Source: Flavobacterium caseinilyticum (GTDB lineage Bacteria; Bacteroidota; Bacteroidia; Flavobacteriales; Flavobacteriaceae). Taken from it: a stretch of DNA of 64,000 nt. Each line of letters begins with the position of its first letter. Positions within the stretch are counted from its first letter, which is position 1. This document shows positions 33,430 to 41,527 of the stretch, piece by piece. The position numbers and the translations under genes are program-made. Below the pieces are notes generated by a model. It was given only the letters and a program-made list of their open reading frames with translations. It was not told where the DNA came from and did not search any database. Location of the stretch: positions 1 to 64,000 of the forward strand of contig NZ_SMFM01000006.1 in the NCBI RefSeq assembly GCF_004349085.1. Reading direction: 5' to 3'.

Positions 33430-34001
33430 ATGTTAACTATGAGGCATAAATATATATCTACACAATCTAACGAGATTCTTTCCTATTTTAATAGTAAGGA
33501 CATACCGTGTTTAGCACTACAAGCTTTGCCTGAATCAAAAGAAAGTGCGGTAAGGGAATTGCTTAGCGATATGACCAAAAGAGGGCTTTTAATGCGGCTG
33601 AAAGAGGGCGTTTATTTTATAATACCCTATGAAGAGAATGCGGAAACTTTTATGCCCGATAGGCACTTGATTGCGCAATATCTCGTAAAGGGTCCAAAGT
33701 ATTACATTAGTTACTACTCTGCTTTACAAATCCACAATCTCATTACTCAACCCTCCCTTAAAGTAAAGAGCAAATTGTTGTTTCAAAACAAATGAGGCCA
33801 TCGGAAATTAAAATTAAAGACATCACATTTCAATTTATCTATCACAACGAAAATCACATCTTCGGCGAAAAGAAAATATGGATTGATGATTTCAATTATG
33901 CAACTATTGAAGAATTTAACAATCAAATTAATTACAAAAATGTAGCTTCACTTAATGTGCAGTTTTTATTTGCATATCTACTATTTGTAAAAATAGAATA
34001 A
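33430..34001 (+). pseudogene. AbiEi-type antitoxin/transcriptional regulator, frameshifted and truncated
   Basis: The first frame gives the AbiEi N-terminal winged helix (SKDIPCLALQALPESKESAV, KRGLLMRLKEGVYFIIPYEE) and the start of the core (YYISYYSALQIHNLITQPS). A 5-bp tandem duplication (TAAAGTAAAG at about 33759-33768) shifts the frame. In the other frame it goes on EQIVVSKQMRPSEIKIKDIT, FQFIYHNENHIFGEKKIW. The rest of the family's C-terminus is replaced by unrelated sequence and no AbiEii toxin gene follows. AbiEi proteins repress their own type IV toxin-antitoxin operon. Confidence 0.8.
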
Positions 34002-34040
34002 CCCATTTAAATTCGGTTTAAATTTTTCGGGTATTTTTTT
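34001..34040 (+). terminator. terminator after the AbiEi remnant
   Basis: ACCC-ATTTAAA-TTCGG-TTTAAAT...GGGT followed by a seven-T run. Confidence 0.7.
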
Positions 34041-34426
34041 AAATTAATATTACAGTAATCAAACAATGAGACTGACAATTGAAAATTTACATTTAAGTTA
34101 TACAAAAACCGTCACTCGTTATTTAAAATTTAATAGTGATCTTCAAAGCGTTCCAAAAATATTTATCAAACGATACAAAAAAAGCATTCTACAATTTACC
34201 AATTAACAGACTTAATAATTCACGAGAATGATTATTATATGTTGCATTATAATGACATTTTTAATACATTTACATTAATAAAAGTACATTGACTGACTGA
34301 GATTTAATTGATCAAGACTATAAAGGGATACAAGGTAAGTCATTTTAAATGAGACCTATTCGGCTACCCTTTTTGGAGGAACACTTGAAAACACCAATAA
34401 AATCAACGAATTAAGGAATAGGCATA
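34041..34426. other. gene-poor gap
   Basis: AT-rich. A 46-residue frame at 34066-34206 (MRLTIENLHLSYTKTVTRYL...) has no recognised relatives and may be debris. Nothing else is supported. Confidence 0.4.
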
Positions 34427-34444
34427 TAATCCTGCCACCCCGAC
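34427..34444 (+). pseudogene. last bases of a tRNA-Pro-like 3' end (unit 0)
   Basis: AATCCTGCCACCCCGACA, the T-arm end, acceptor strand and tail found in the later repeats; everything 5' of it is missing. Confidence 0.6.
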
Positions 34445-34478
34445 AAAAGCCGAACAAAATTGTTCGGCTTTTTCTATT
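34445..34478 (+). terminator. hairpin between tRNA-like end and GIY-YIG gene, unit 1
   Basis: AAAGCCGAACA-AAAT-TGTTCGGCTTT followed by T. The same hairpin with small changes precedes each of the six nuclease genes. Confidence 0.75.
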
Positions 34479-34486
34479 TTACAGCT

Positions 34487-34732
34487 ATGTACATTGTCTA
34501 TATAATCCAGAGTGAAATTTCTTTTAAATACTATACAGGCCAAACTAATGACTTGGCTAATAGAATATACAGACATAATTCTGGGTTTAGTTTGTCTACA
34601 AAATCTGGAATGCCATGGTGTTTGATTTATCAGGTTGAACTTTCAACACGCTCAGAGGCTATGATTTTAGAAAATAAAATAAAAAAAAGAGGAGCAAAAA
34701 GATATTTAGAAGATCTTGATATCCTTAAATAA
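34487..34732 (+). CDS. GIY-YIG nuclease family protein, unit 1
   Basis: 81 aa, a single URI-type GIY-YIG domain: MYIVYIIQSEISFKYYTGQT (GIY is VYI, YIG is YTG), NDLANRIYRHNSG with the Arg/His positions, and the C-terminal Glu in AMILENKIKKRGAKRYLEDL. Single-domain members are typical of bacterial genomes and include homing-type nucleases. The ATG was chosen where the family begins; an upstream in-frame ATG lies in the terminator hairpin. Confidence 0.85.
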   Translation: MYIVYIIQSEISFKYYTGQTNDLANRIYRHNSGFSLSTKSGMPWCLIYQVELSTRSEAMILENKIKKRGAKRYLEDLDILK

Positions 34733-34735
34733 ATG

Positions 34736-34804
34736 TATAGTAGTTCGGATGTGGCGTCCCGCATCGGCGGGAAGGCCGCAGGTTCGAATCCTGGCACCCC
34801 GACA
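34736..34804 (+). pseudogene. tRNA-Pro-like segment, 5' truncated (unit 1)
   Basis: Reads D-loop-like AGTTCGG, then CCCGC-ATCG-GCGGG where the anticodon arm belongs (loop 4 nt instead of 7), AGGCC, T-arm GCAGGTTCGAATCCTG and acceptor strand CACCCCGACA. The 5' acceptor strand (expected CGGGGTG) is absent, so no functional tRNA. This unit has CTGGCA for CTGCCA. Confidence 0.7.
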
Positions 34805-34844
34805 AAAGCCGAACAATATGTTCGGCTTTTTTTATTTTACAGCT

Positions 34845-35090
34845 ATGTACATTGTCTACATAATTCAGAGTGAAATTTCTTTTAAATACTACACGGGTCA
34901 AACAAATGACCTTGCCGATAGATTATACCGACATAATTCTGGCTTTAGTTTGTCTACAAAATCTGGAATGCCATGGTGTTTGATTTATCAGGTTGAACTT
35001 TCAACACGCTCAGAGGCTATGATTTTAGAAAATAAAATAAAAAAAAGAGGAGCGAAAAGATATTTAGATAATCTTGATATCCTTACATAA
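34845..35090 (+). CDS. GIY-YIG nuclease family protein, unit 2
   Basis: 81 aa, differing from unit 1 at a few residues (ADRLYRHNSG, YLDNLDILT). Catalytic positions are kept. A longer open frame upstream passes through the tRNA-like segment and is not a protein start. Confidence 0.85.
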   Translation: MYIVYIIQSEISFKYYTGQTNDLADRLYRHNSGFSLSTKSGMPWCLIYQVELSTRSEAMILENKIKKRGAKRYLDNLDILT

Positions 35091-35093
35091 ATG

Positions 35094-35162
35094 TATGGTA
35101 GTTCGGATGTCGCGTCCCGCATAGGCGGGAAGGCCGCAGGTTCGAATCCTGCCACCCCGACA
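35094..35162 (+). pseudogene. tRNA-Pro-like segment, 5' truncated (unit 2)
   Basis: As unit 1, with CCCGC-ATAG-GCGGG and intact CCTGCCACCCCGACA. Confidence 0.7.
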
Positions 35163-35201
35163 AAAGCCGAACAATAGGTTCGGCTTTTTTATTTTACAGC
35201 A

Positions 35202-35447
35202 ATGTACATTGTCTACATAATTCAGAGTGAAACTTCTTTTAAATACTACACGGGTCAAACAAATGACCTTGCCGATAGATTATACCGACATAATTCTGGG
35301 TTTAGTTTGTCTACAAAATCTGGAATGCCATGGTGTTTGATTTATCAGGTTGAACTTTCAACACGCTCAGAGGCTATGATTTTAGAAAATAAAATAAAAA
35401 AAAGAGGAGCAAAAAGATATTTAGAAGATCTTGATATCCTTAAATAA
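35202..35447 (+). CDS. GIY-YIG nuclease family protein, unit 3
   Basis: 81 aa, QSETSFKYYTGQTNDLADRL variant, ends YLEDLDILK. All motif residues are present. Confidence 0.85.
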   Translation: MYIVYIIQSETSFKYYTGQTNDLADRLYRHNSGFSLSTKSGMPWCLIYQVELSTRSEAMILENKIKKRGAKRYLEDLDILK

Positions 35448-35450
35448 ATG

Positions 35451-35519
35451 TATAGTAGTTCGGATGTGGCGTCCCGCATCGGCGGGAAGGCCGCAGGTTC
35501 GAATCCTGCCACCCCGACA
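35451..35519 (+). pseudogene. tRNA-Pro-like segment, 5' truncated (unit 3)
   Basis: Same as unit 1 with CCCGC-ATCG-GCGGG and an intact T-arm. Confidence 0.7.
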
Positions 35520-35559
35520 AAAGCCGAACAATATGTTCGGCTTTTTTTATTTTACAGCT

Positions 35560-35805
35560 ATGTACATTGTCTACATAATTCAGAGTGAAATTTCTTTTAA
35601 ATACTACACGGGTCAAACAAATGACCTTGCCGATAGATTATACCGACATAATTCTGGCTTTAGTTTGTCTACAAAATCTGGAATGCCATGGTGTTTGTTT
35701 TAATAGGTTGAACTTTCAACACGCTCAGAGGCTATGATTTTAGAAAATAAAATAAAAAAAAGAGGAGCAAAAAGATATTTAGAAGATCTTGATATCCTTA
35801 AATAA
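35560..35805 (+). pseudogene. GIY-YIG nuclease gene with stop codons, unit 4
   Basis: The frame is identical to its neighbours up to GMPWCL, where ATTTATCAG has become TTTTAATAG and gives two stops in a row (TAA TAG) after 47 residues. The rest of the reading frame is intact to 35805, so the damage is recent point change rather than decay. Confidence 0.85.
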
Positions 35806-35808
35806 ATG

Positions 35809-35877
35809 TATGGTAGTTCGGATGTAGCGTCCCGCATAGGCGGGAAGGCCGCAGATTCGAATCCTGCCACCCCGACA
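35809..35877 (+). pseudogene. tRNA-Pro-like segment, 5' truncated (unit 4)
   Basis: T-loop changed to GCAGATTCGAATCCTGC; otherwise as the other units. Confidence 0.7.
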
Positions 35878-35917
35878 AAAGCAGAACAATATGTTCGGCT
35901 TTTTTTATTTCACAGCT

Positions 35918-36163
35918 ATGTACATTGTCTACATAATTCAGAGTGAAACTTCTTTTAAATACTACACGGGTCAAACAAATGACCTTGCCGATAGATTATA
36001 CCGACATAATTCTGGCTTTAGTTTGTCTACAAAATCTGGAATGCCATGGTGTTTGATTTATCAGGTTGAACTTTCAACACGCTCAGAGGCTATGATTTTA
36101 GAAAATAAAATAAAAAAAAGAGGAGCGAAAAGATATTTAGATAATCTTGATATCCTTACATAA
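35918..36163 (+). CDS. GIY-YIG nuclease family protein, unit 5
   Basis: 81 aa, combines the QSETSFKYY variant with the YLDNLDILT ending of unit 2, a visible mosaic. Confidence 0.85.
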   Translation: MYIVYIIQSETSFKYYTGQTNDLADRLYRHNSGFSLSTKSGMPWCLIYQVELSTRSEAMILENKIKKRGAKRYLDNLDILT

Positions 36164-36166
36164 ATG

Positions 36167-36235
36167 TATGGTAGTTCGGATGTCGCGTCCCGCATAGGCG
36201 GGAAGGCCGCAGGTTCGAATCCTGCCACCCCGACA
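36167..36235 (+). pseudogene. tRNA-Pro-like segment, 5' truncated (unit 5)
   Basis: CCCGC-ATAG-GCGGG; T-arm and acceptor strand intact. Confidence 0.7.
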
Positions 36236-36276
36236 AAAGCCGAACAAAATTGTTCGGCTTTTTCTATTTTACAGCA

Positions 36277-36522
36277 ATGTACATTGTCTATATAATCCAG
36301 AGTAAAATTTCTTTTAAATTTTATACAGGTCAAACTAATGACTTGGCTAACAGATTATACCGACATAATTCTGGCTTTAGTTTGTCTACAAAATCTGGAA
36401 TGCCATGGTGTTTGATTTATCAGGTTGAACTTTCAACACGCTCAGAGGCTATGATTTTAGAAAATAAAATAAAAAAAAGAGGAGCAAAAAGATATTTAGA
36501 AGATCTTGATATCCTTAAATAA
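36277..36522 (+). CDS. GIY-YIG nuclease family protein, unit 6
   Basis: 81 aa, QSKISFKFYTGQTNDLANRL: the most different copy, with Phe for the first Tyr of the YYTG motif (the YIG-like part keeps YTG). Ends YLEDLDILK. Confidence 0.8.
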   Translation: MYIVYIIQSKISFKFYTGQTNDLANRLYRHNSGFSLSTKSGMPWCLIYQVELSTRSEAMILENKIKKRGAKRYLEDLDILK

Positions 36523-36525
36523 ATG

Positions 36526-36594
36526 TATGCTAGTTCGGATGTAGCGTCCCGCATAGGCGGGAAGGCCGCAGGTTCGAATCCTGCCACCCCGACA
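36526..36594 (+). pseudogene. tRNA-Pro-like segment, 5' truncated (unit 6, last)
   Basis: Ends CACCCCGACAAATTG, after which normal chromosomal sequence leads to trxB. No nuclease gene follows. Confidence 0.7.
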
Positions 36595-36721
36595 AATTGA
36601 TCCTTTCTGTTCTCACATAAGGTATTTTTTATTTCAGAATAATTAAAACTGATACTTCTAGTCCAGTATTCCAGCAATAATATCCTATTTTTGCAATGTT
36701 AAATTCAAAAGAAACATCAAT

Positions 36722-37669
36722 ATGGCTGATACGATCGAAAAAATTAAATGTCTTATTATAGGTTCTGGTCCAGCAGGATATACTGCAGCAATTTATGCCG
36801 CCAGAGCAAATATGAATCCTATCTTATACCAAGGAATGCAGCCTGGAGGCCAGCTGACAACAACTAACGAAGTAGAAAACTGGCCTGGAAATCCTGAAGG
36901 AATCACCGGTCCGGAAATGATGGTTGGGTTACAGGCACAAGCACAACGCTTTGGAACTGATGTCCGCGATGGTTGGGCAACAAAAGTAGATTTTTCAGGA
37001 GAAATTCATAAAGTTTGGATCAATGATACAAAAGAATTGCACTGCGAAACTGTAATAATTTCAACTGGAGCAACGGCTAAATACTTAGGTTTGCCGTCAG
37101 AACAACATTATTTGCAAATGGGTGGAGGGGTTTCTGCCTGTGCTGTTTGTGATGGTTTTTTCTATAGAAACCAGGAAGTGGTGATCGTAGGAGCAGGAGA
37201 TTCAGCTTGTGAAGAAGCACATTATCTTTCTAAACTTTGTAAAAAAGTAACCATGTTAGTGCGTAGTGAAAAATTCCGTGCCTCAAAAATCATGGAGGAG
37301 CGCGTTCGTAAAACAGAAAACATAACGATATTGATGAATCACGATACTGTTGAAGTGTTGGGTGATGAACAAGTAGTCACTGGAGTGAGGGCTTTAAACA
37401 AAACTACGAATGAAGTTTTTGATATTCCTTCAACTGGTTTCTTCGTAGCCATTGGTCATAAACCTAACACGGATATTTTCAAAGATTATATCACAGTAGA
37501 CGAAACAGGTTATATTATCAATATTCCAGGAACTGCAAAAACCAATGTTAGTGGTGTTTTTGTAGCTGGTGATGCCGCGGATCATGTATATCGTCAGGCG
37601 ATTACTGCTGCCGGAACCGGTTGTATGGCTGCTCTTGATGCCGAAAGATATTTGGCTGCTAAAGAATAA
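36722..37669 (+). CDS. trxB: thioredoxin-disulfide reductase
   Basis: 315 aa, the usual length. N-terminal FAD-binding motif IIGSGPAGYTAAIYAARA, redox-active CAVCDG (about residue 140), NADPH motif VVIVGAGDSACEEAHYL, and the C-terminal FAD contact GVFVAGDAADHVYRQAITAA. It reduces thioredoxin with NADPH in the cytosol. Stands alone with its own terminator. Confidence 0.97.
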   Translation: MADTIEKIKCLIIGSGPAGYTAAIYAARANMNPILYQGMQPGGQLTTTNEVENWPGNPEGITGPEMMVGLQAQAQRFGTDVRDGWATKVDFSGEIHKVWINDTKELHCETVIISTGATAKYLGLPSEQHYLQMGGGVSACAVCDGFFYRNQEVVIVGAGDSACEEAHYLSKLCKKVTMLVRSEKFRASKIMEERVRKTENITILMNHDTVEVLGDEQVVTGVRALNKTTNEVFDIPSTGFFVAIGHKPNTDIFKDYITVDETGYIINIPGTAKTNVSGVFVAGDAADHVYRQAITAAGTGCMAALDAERYLAAKE

Positions 37670-37692
37670 TCTTAATTAGAAAATTCAAAATT

Positions 37693-37729
37693 AAAAAGTC
37701 CCATTTTGCCTAAGCAAATGGGACTTTTT
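37693..37729 (+). terminator. terminator of trxB
   Basis: AAAAAGTCCCATTT-TGCCTAAGC-AAATGGGACTTTTT, perfect 14-bp arms. Confidence 0.9.
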
Positions 37730-37762
37730 GTTGGTTAAGAATAGTATCATTCCAATTTTTCT

Positions 37763-37779
37763 CCCCTCCTTCGGAGGGG
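37763..37779. repeat. GC-rich mini-hairpin
   Basis: CCCCTCC-TTC-GGAGGGG followed by TTGGGGGAGG. It stands out in an AT-rich region between the convergent trxB and DUF2807 genes. Confidence 0.6.
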
Positions 37780-37799
37780 TTGGGGGAGGAAGGAGCTTT

Positions 37800-38633
37800 C
37801 TATTTCAGTTTTTTTATCAGCTTAGCTTCATCAATAAATTTTCTGAGTTCAATTTTTGCCGCTCCCACAAGTTGAATTTCTGATTTCTCGGCTGCGTCAA
37901 TAATAACTATTTTCAATGCATTTACACTGCCACTAGAATTACTTTCGGTGGTTATATCCACATTTTCTACAGCGAATTTATTCCCCGTAAAATCGGAGTT
38001 ATTCTCTAAACGTATAATGGCAGAAGTTGCTTCTCCTTCAATAGTGGCCGTAGATTTTTGATACATATCTACTTTTAATTCGGTAACAATAGCAAGTGCT
38101 TTCAATGAGGCATTTTTGCTCATCTCAAATGTTGCAATTTCTGATTTTAAATTCAGTTCTGTTTTTGATTTATCATCAGATTGTAAAATAAAATTTTTTG
38201 AAACAACATTCAAAAATTGTTTAGAATTATCACGAACTTTAATAGTTATTGCGTCCAGGAGAAGTTGCTGTGTAGCAGTGACAGTTGATTCATCTTTGGA
38301 GGTGATTAGATTTAAGTCGTTGGTGTAAGTCACTCGCACAGTCAATTTTTTATAATTTGTCGCCTGCTTTGTGGCATAGATACGCAATATTTTATCAGAT
38401 AAATCAAAAGAAACAATGTCATGCAGGTTGTCATCAGCCTCAATTTTAAGTTCCGCTTGTTCTCCTCTTTCCAGACGAACTTCGAGATTGTCTTCAACCA
38501 CTAAGGCTTCAAATGAGCCAACTTGTCGCTCTTCTATAGTTACCGTTTTTGAACCTTTTATTTTTTCCTTTTTTTGTGCAAATGTCAAGGTAGCTGATAA
38601 AACAACGAAAAGTACTATGATATATTTTTTCAT
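37800..38633 (-). CDS. DUF2807 (head GIN domain) secreted protein
   Basis: 277 aa from ATG 38633, which begins the signal peptide MKKYIIVLFVVLSATLTFAQ; the frame stays open 13 codons further upstream without hydrophobic character. The mature part is a beta-helix-like putative auto-transporter adhesin domain (VGSFEALVVEDNLEVRLERG, IKVRDNSKQFLNVVSKNFIL). It lies downstream of a second DUF2807 gene and the PspC gene on the same strand, a common Bacteroidota grouping linked to envelope stress; the role is not established. Confidence 0.8.
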   Translation of the reverse strand: MKKYIIVLFVVLSATLTFAQKKEKIKGSKTVTIEERQVGSFEALVVEDNLEVRLERGEQAELKIEADDNLHDIVSFDLSDKILRIYATKQATNYKKLTVRVTYTNDLNLITSKDESTVTATQQLLLDAITIKVRDNSKQFLNVVSKNFILQSDDKSKTELNLKSEIATFEMSKNASLKALAIVTELKVDMYQKSTATIEGEATSAIIRLENNSDFTGNKFAVENVDITTESNSSGSVNALKIVIIDAAEKSEIQLVGAAKIELRKFIDEAKLIKKLK

Positions 38634-38715
38634 TTCATATAATTTAGGATCCTTACAAATATAAAAAATCATCCATTGGAAATGGATGATTTTTTAAATA
38701 CAATTAAAATAGAAA

Positions 38716-39456
38716 TTATTCTTTGCCGATACTGCCTCCGGAACTTATTTTCTTCTGAACTGATTTTGGGATTATATCGTAATTGATAGAACCGCCGCTT
38801 GAGGCTTCAGCTTTTAAACTCACGATAGGATGTACACTAATCGACGCACCACTTGAAACAGCTGCAGTTACCTCATTGGCTTGTAAATTTTGAGAGTCAA
38901 TTTTGCTTCCACTTGAGGCGGTGGTCCTCATTTTCAGCGCTATCCCATTAACTGTTATACTACTGCCACTGCTAGTATCGCAGGTTATTTTATCTGCTTC
39001 AACTTTTACATCAATTGATGCTGCGCTGGAACTATTCAATTTGATGTTTTCACCTTTTAGTATATTTTTACTTATAATTGTAGCGCCGCTTGTTGCCTCA
39101 AGTTGGCTGATATTTGGCATTTTCACCGTTACTTTTTTCGATCTTGTATTAATAAAAGAATTTTTATCACAAGAAATAATAAGAGTGCCATTTTTTACTT
39201 TAGTACTGATATGCTTTTGTAAATTATCATCCGCTTCAACACTAATTTCGCTTCGATCCGCTTGCTCAATAATGAGGTCAATAGCATTACTGACTTCCAC
39301 GTTTACGAATTCGCCCTCAACAATTCTATTCTCTGTCGTGACATTTCCACTTCCTTCTATTGCATTTAAGTTAATGAAATGGTTACACGATCCAAACAAT
39401 AAAGCAGTTAAGGCAACCAGAATAAATTTTGTTATTAATGCGATGATTCGTAACAT
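38716..39456 (-). CDS. DUF2807 (head GIN domain) lipoprotein
   Basis: 246 aa. Lipobox LFGSC after a hydrophobic leader, then the DUF2807 repeat-rich domain with alternating Ser/Gly blocks (LNSSSAASIDVKVEADKITC, DTSSGSSITVNGIAL, ASSGGSINYDIIP). It follows the PspC gene with only 2 bases between stop and start, hence the same operon. Exported lipoprotein of unknown function. Confidence 0.85.
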   Translation of the reverse strand: MLRIIALITKFILVALTALLFGSCNHFINLNAIEGSGNVTTENRIVEGEFVNVEVSNAIDLIIEQADRSEISVEADDNLQKHISTKVKNGTLIISCDKNSFINTRSKKVTVKMPNISQLEATSGATIISKNILKGENIKLNSSSAASIDVKVEADKITCDTSSGSSITVNGIALKMRTTASSGSKIDSQNLQANEVTAAVSSGASISVHPIVSLKAEASSGGSINYDIIPKSVQKKISSGGSIGKE

Positions 39457-39458
39457 GA

Positions 39459-41192
39459 CTAATTTGTTTTAATGATTATTCCGTCTTTATTTTTCTTTAA
39501 TCCTCTATTTTTAGTATTTGATTTTACGGTGTCTTTTTCCACTGAAACTCCTTGGTTATTGATTGTAACTGTTACATCGGAGGTGTCTGCTTCTGAGTCA
39601 TTGTCAACATCATTAAACTCATTTTCTTCCGTAGGACAATTTAAACATTTTATCTGAGAATTTGTAACTTTATAGATGTAATTATCTGAGCTGTAATGTA
39701 AATTGAAGAACGTATCGTCTGATCTGTCATAATTCTGAAGGGAAGAATCTGGTTTTAATAAAGTTCCTTCAGGTAAATATAAAAACACTTCCACTTCCTG
39801 ATCGCGGAATTTATTAGTCACTTCAGTCAATAAATAGTTGTCTAAAATCAGCTGATTTCCTTCAATTTTAACAGCATATTTTATTTTTTCGGCTCGTTGT
39901 TTCGCATCTTGAAATGATTTTCCCCTTGCCATTTTCTCAATCTGAATAAATGGGACTTTTTCATCTGTATTCAAAATTTGAAAACGCACATTATTAGAAT
40001 AAATCAACTGAGCATTTGCTGAATCTTGCACAAATTTGAAGTTTTCGTTGTTGTCAATATCCTTAGTATAATAATCGTTGAACCTGAATTTTACAAACAA
40101 AGTGTCAGTCGGCATCATGTTAATTATTTCTTTTTGTACAGTTTTTCCTTCGTAAGCCACTTCAGATGCTTGCTTTATTCCAATAGAAATTAGTATTGCA
40201 ATTGCAATTATCCAAAGTGCCAATAACGTGTATTTAGCAATGTTTCCAATGGATTTCATTTTAGGAGACAATAATTTGAACCCTAAAAGTGTCAGGAAAA
40301 AGAAAGGAATTCCAACTGCAAAGAACATTAATAATCCAAAAGACCAGATAGGATAATCCGTAAAGTTTCCTGCTTCAATGAAACTTCTCCATGGGACATC
40401 GATAAAATCAGAAGAACCTAAGGTGAAAACGGCAATCAATAAAGAGATTAAAGTCCCTATACCTGTAATGATTAAAATAATACCCAAAAACTTCGCGAAA
40501 ACCTTAAAAACGGTCATGATCAAATCGCCAAGTGAACTGCCTAATTTGGTGGCACCGGTTTTTATTTGATTGCCGTATTTATCGTAATCAACATCTTTCA
40601 GTTTACCGGAAACACTTTCAAATTCTTCACGTACTTTTTTTTCGATGTTTGAAATTGTAACAGGCTCTCCCGTCATTTCAAGTTTTTCTGAAGTCGTAAC
40701 AGCTTCCGGAGTTACAACCCAAAGAATAATGTACGCTACGATTCCAGTTCCAAAACCAGCAAAAACTAAAAGTATTAGAACAATTCGGATCCATACTGCA
40801 TCAATTCCAAAATAATGACCCAAACCGGAAGCAACTCCGCCAATCATTCCTTTTTCTTTATCACGATACAGCTTTTTCGTTCTTCGAGTGTTTGTTTCAC
40901 TATAGTACGGAGAAACTTTCAAGTCGTCTTCAATAATGTAATCTTCCGGCTGGCCCATTACGGCAATCACCTCGTCCACATCTGTTAAACCAACAACATG
41001 TTTGTCACTTTTTTGCTTTTCGTTCAATAGTTCCGAAACGCGCATTTCGATATCTTTTATGATTTCATCATGGCCTGATGAATTCGATAAGGAACGTTTT
41101 ATCGCATCAAAATAGCGTGTTAATTTTTGGTATGCATCTTCATCTATATGAAAGAACATCCCGCCTAAGTTAATATTTACAGTTTTGTTCAT
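39459..41192 (-). CDS. PspC domain-containing membrane protein
   Basis: 577 aa. An N-terminal cytosolic part (1-100, VNINLGGMFFHIDEDAYQKL...) is followed by the PspC domain (TKKLYRDKEKGMIGGVASGL, GHYFGIDAVWIRIVLILLVF). Further membrane helices (about 230-330) and a large C-terminal extracytoplasmic part rich in acidic residues follow. PspC proteins respond to membrane stress. The gene is 2 bases after the PadR regulator gene, so expression is probably tied to it. Confidence 0.9.
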   Translation of the reverse strand: MNKTVNINLGGMFFHIDEDAYQKLTRYFDAIKRSLSNSSGHDEIIKDIEMRVSELLNEKQKSDKHVVGLTDVDEVIAVMGQPEDYIIEDDLKVSPYYSETNTRRTKKLYRDKEKGMIGGVASGLGHYFGIDAVWIRIVLILLVFAGFGTGIVAYIILWVVTPEAVTTSEKLEMTGEPVTISNIEKKVREEFESVSGKLKDVDYDKYGNQIKTGATKLGSSLGDLIMTVFKVFAKFLGIILIITGIGTLISLLIAVFTLGSSDFIDVPWRSFIEAGNFTDYPIWSFGLLMFFAVGIPFFFLTLLGFKLLSPKMKSIGNIAKYTLLALWIIAIAILISIGIKQASEVAYEGKTVQKEIINMMPTDTLFVKFRFNDYYTKDIDNNENFKFVQDSANAQLIYSNNVRFQILNTDEKVPFIQIEKMARGKSFQDAKQRAEKIKYAVKIEGNQLILDNYLLTEVTNKFRDQEVEVFLYLPEGTLLKPDSSLQNYDRSDDTFFNLHYSSDNYIYKVTNSQIKCLNCPTEENEFNDVDNDSEADTSDVTVTINNQGVSVEKDTVKSNTKNRGLKKNKDGIIIKTN

Positions 41193-41194
41193 GA

Positions 41195-41527
41195 CTAATT
41201 TTTTTGGTTGGTTATAAGGTTTACGGCATCGGATAGTTCAGTCCAGGTGCTACTAAGTTCTGTTAAAAATGTTTGTCCTATTTCAGTTAGACCATAGTAT
41301 TTTCGCGGTGGCCCTGATGTGGATTCTTCCCAACGATAGTTGAGCAATCCATCATTTTTCAATCGGGTTAGCAGCGGGTAAATAGTTCCCTCCACCACTA
41401 ATAATTTAGCGTTTTTCAATGTGTCCAATATTTCCGATGTGTATGCATCTTTCTCTTTTAAAACGGATAAGATGCAAAACTCGAGAACACCTTTACGCAT
41501 CTGTGCTTTTGTGTTTTCAATATTCAT
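41195..41527 (-). CDS. PadR family transcriptional regulator
   Basis: 110 aa, the small subfamily. Winged helix: KGVLEFCILSVLKEKDAYTS, EILDTLKNAKLLVVEGTIYP, LLTRLKNDGLLNYRWEESTS, GPPRKYYGLTEIG. First gene of the PadR-PspC-DUF2807 operon, which it very likely regulates. Confidence 0.93.
   Translation of the reverse strand: MNIENTKAQMRKGVLEFCILSVLKEKDAYTSEILDTLKNAKLLVVEGTIYPLLTRLKNDGLLNYRWEESTSGPPRKYYGLTEIGQTFLTELSSTWTELSDAVNLITNQKN

Larger units (their letters stand above)
34445..36594 (+). repeat. six tandem about 358-bp units: terminator hairpin, GIY-YIG gene, tRNA-Pro-like segment
   Basis: Start codons lie at 34487, 34845, 35202, 35560, 35918 and 36277 (spacing 358, 357, 358, 358, 359). 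Sequence variants are mosaic: units 1 and 6 share one 5' variant (ACTAATGACTTGGCTAA) and units 2-5 another (ACAAATGACCTTGCCGATAG), while units 2 and 5 share a 3' variant (TTAGATAATCTTGATATC) that differs from 1, 3, 4 and 6. This implies gene conversion or unequal exchange. Confidence 0.9.

Noticed and set aside
34741..36594. functional tRNA-Pro genes
   Set aside because: The 5' acceptor strand and half of the D-arm are missing in every unit and the anticodon loop is too short; called tRNA-like pseudogenes instead.
34445..36594. CRISPR array
   Set aside because: Units are 358 bp and coding; no short repeats with variable spacers anywhere in the window.
35064..36677. minus-strand frames with GVAGFEPAAFPPMRDA-like sequence
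   Set aside because: Reverse translation of the tRNA-Pro-like segments, a well-known kind of false gene.
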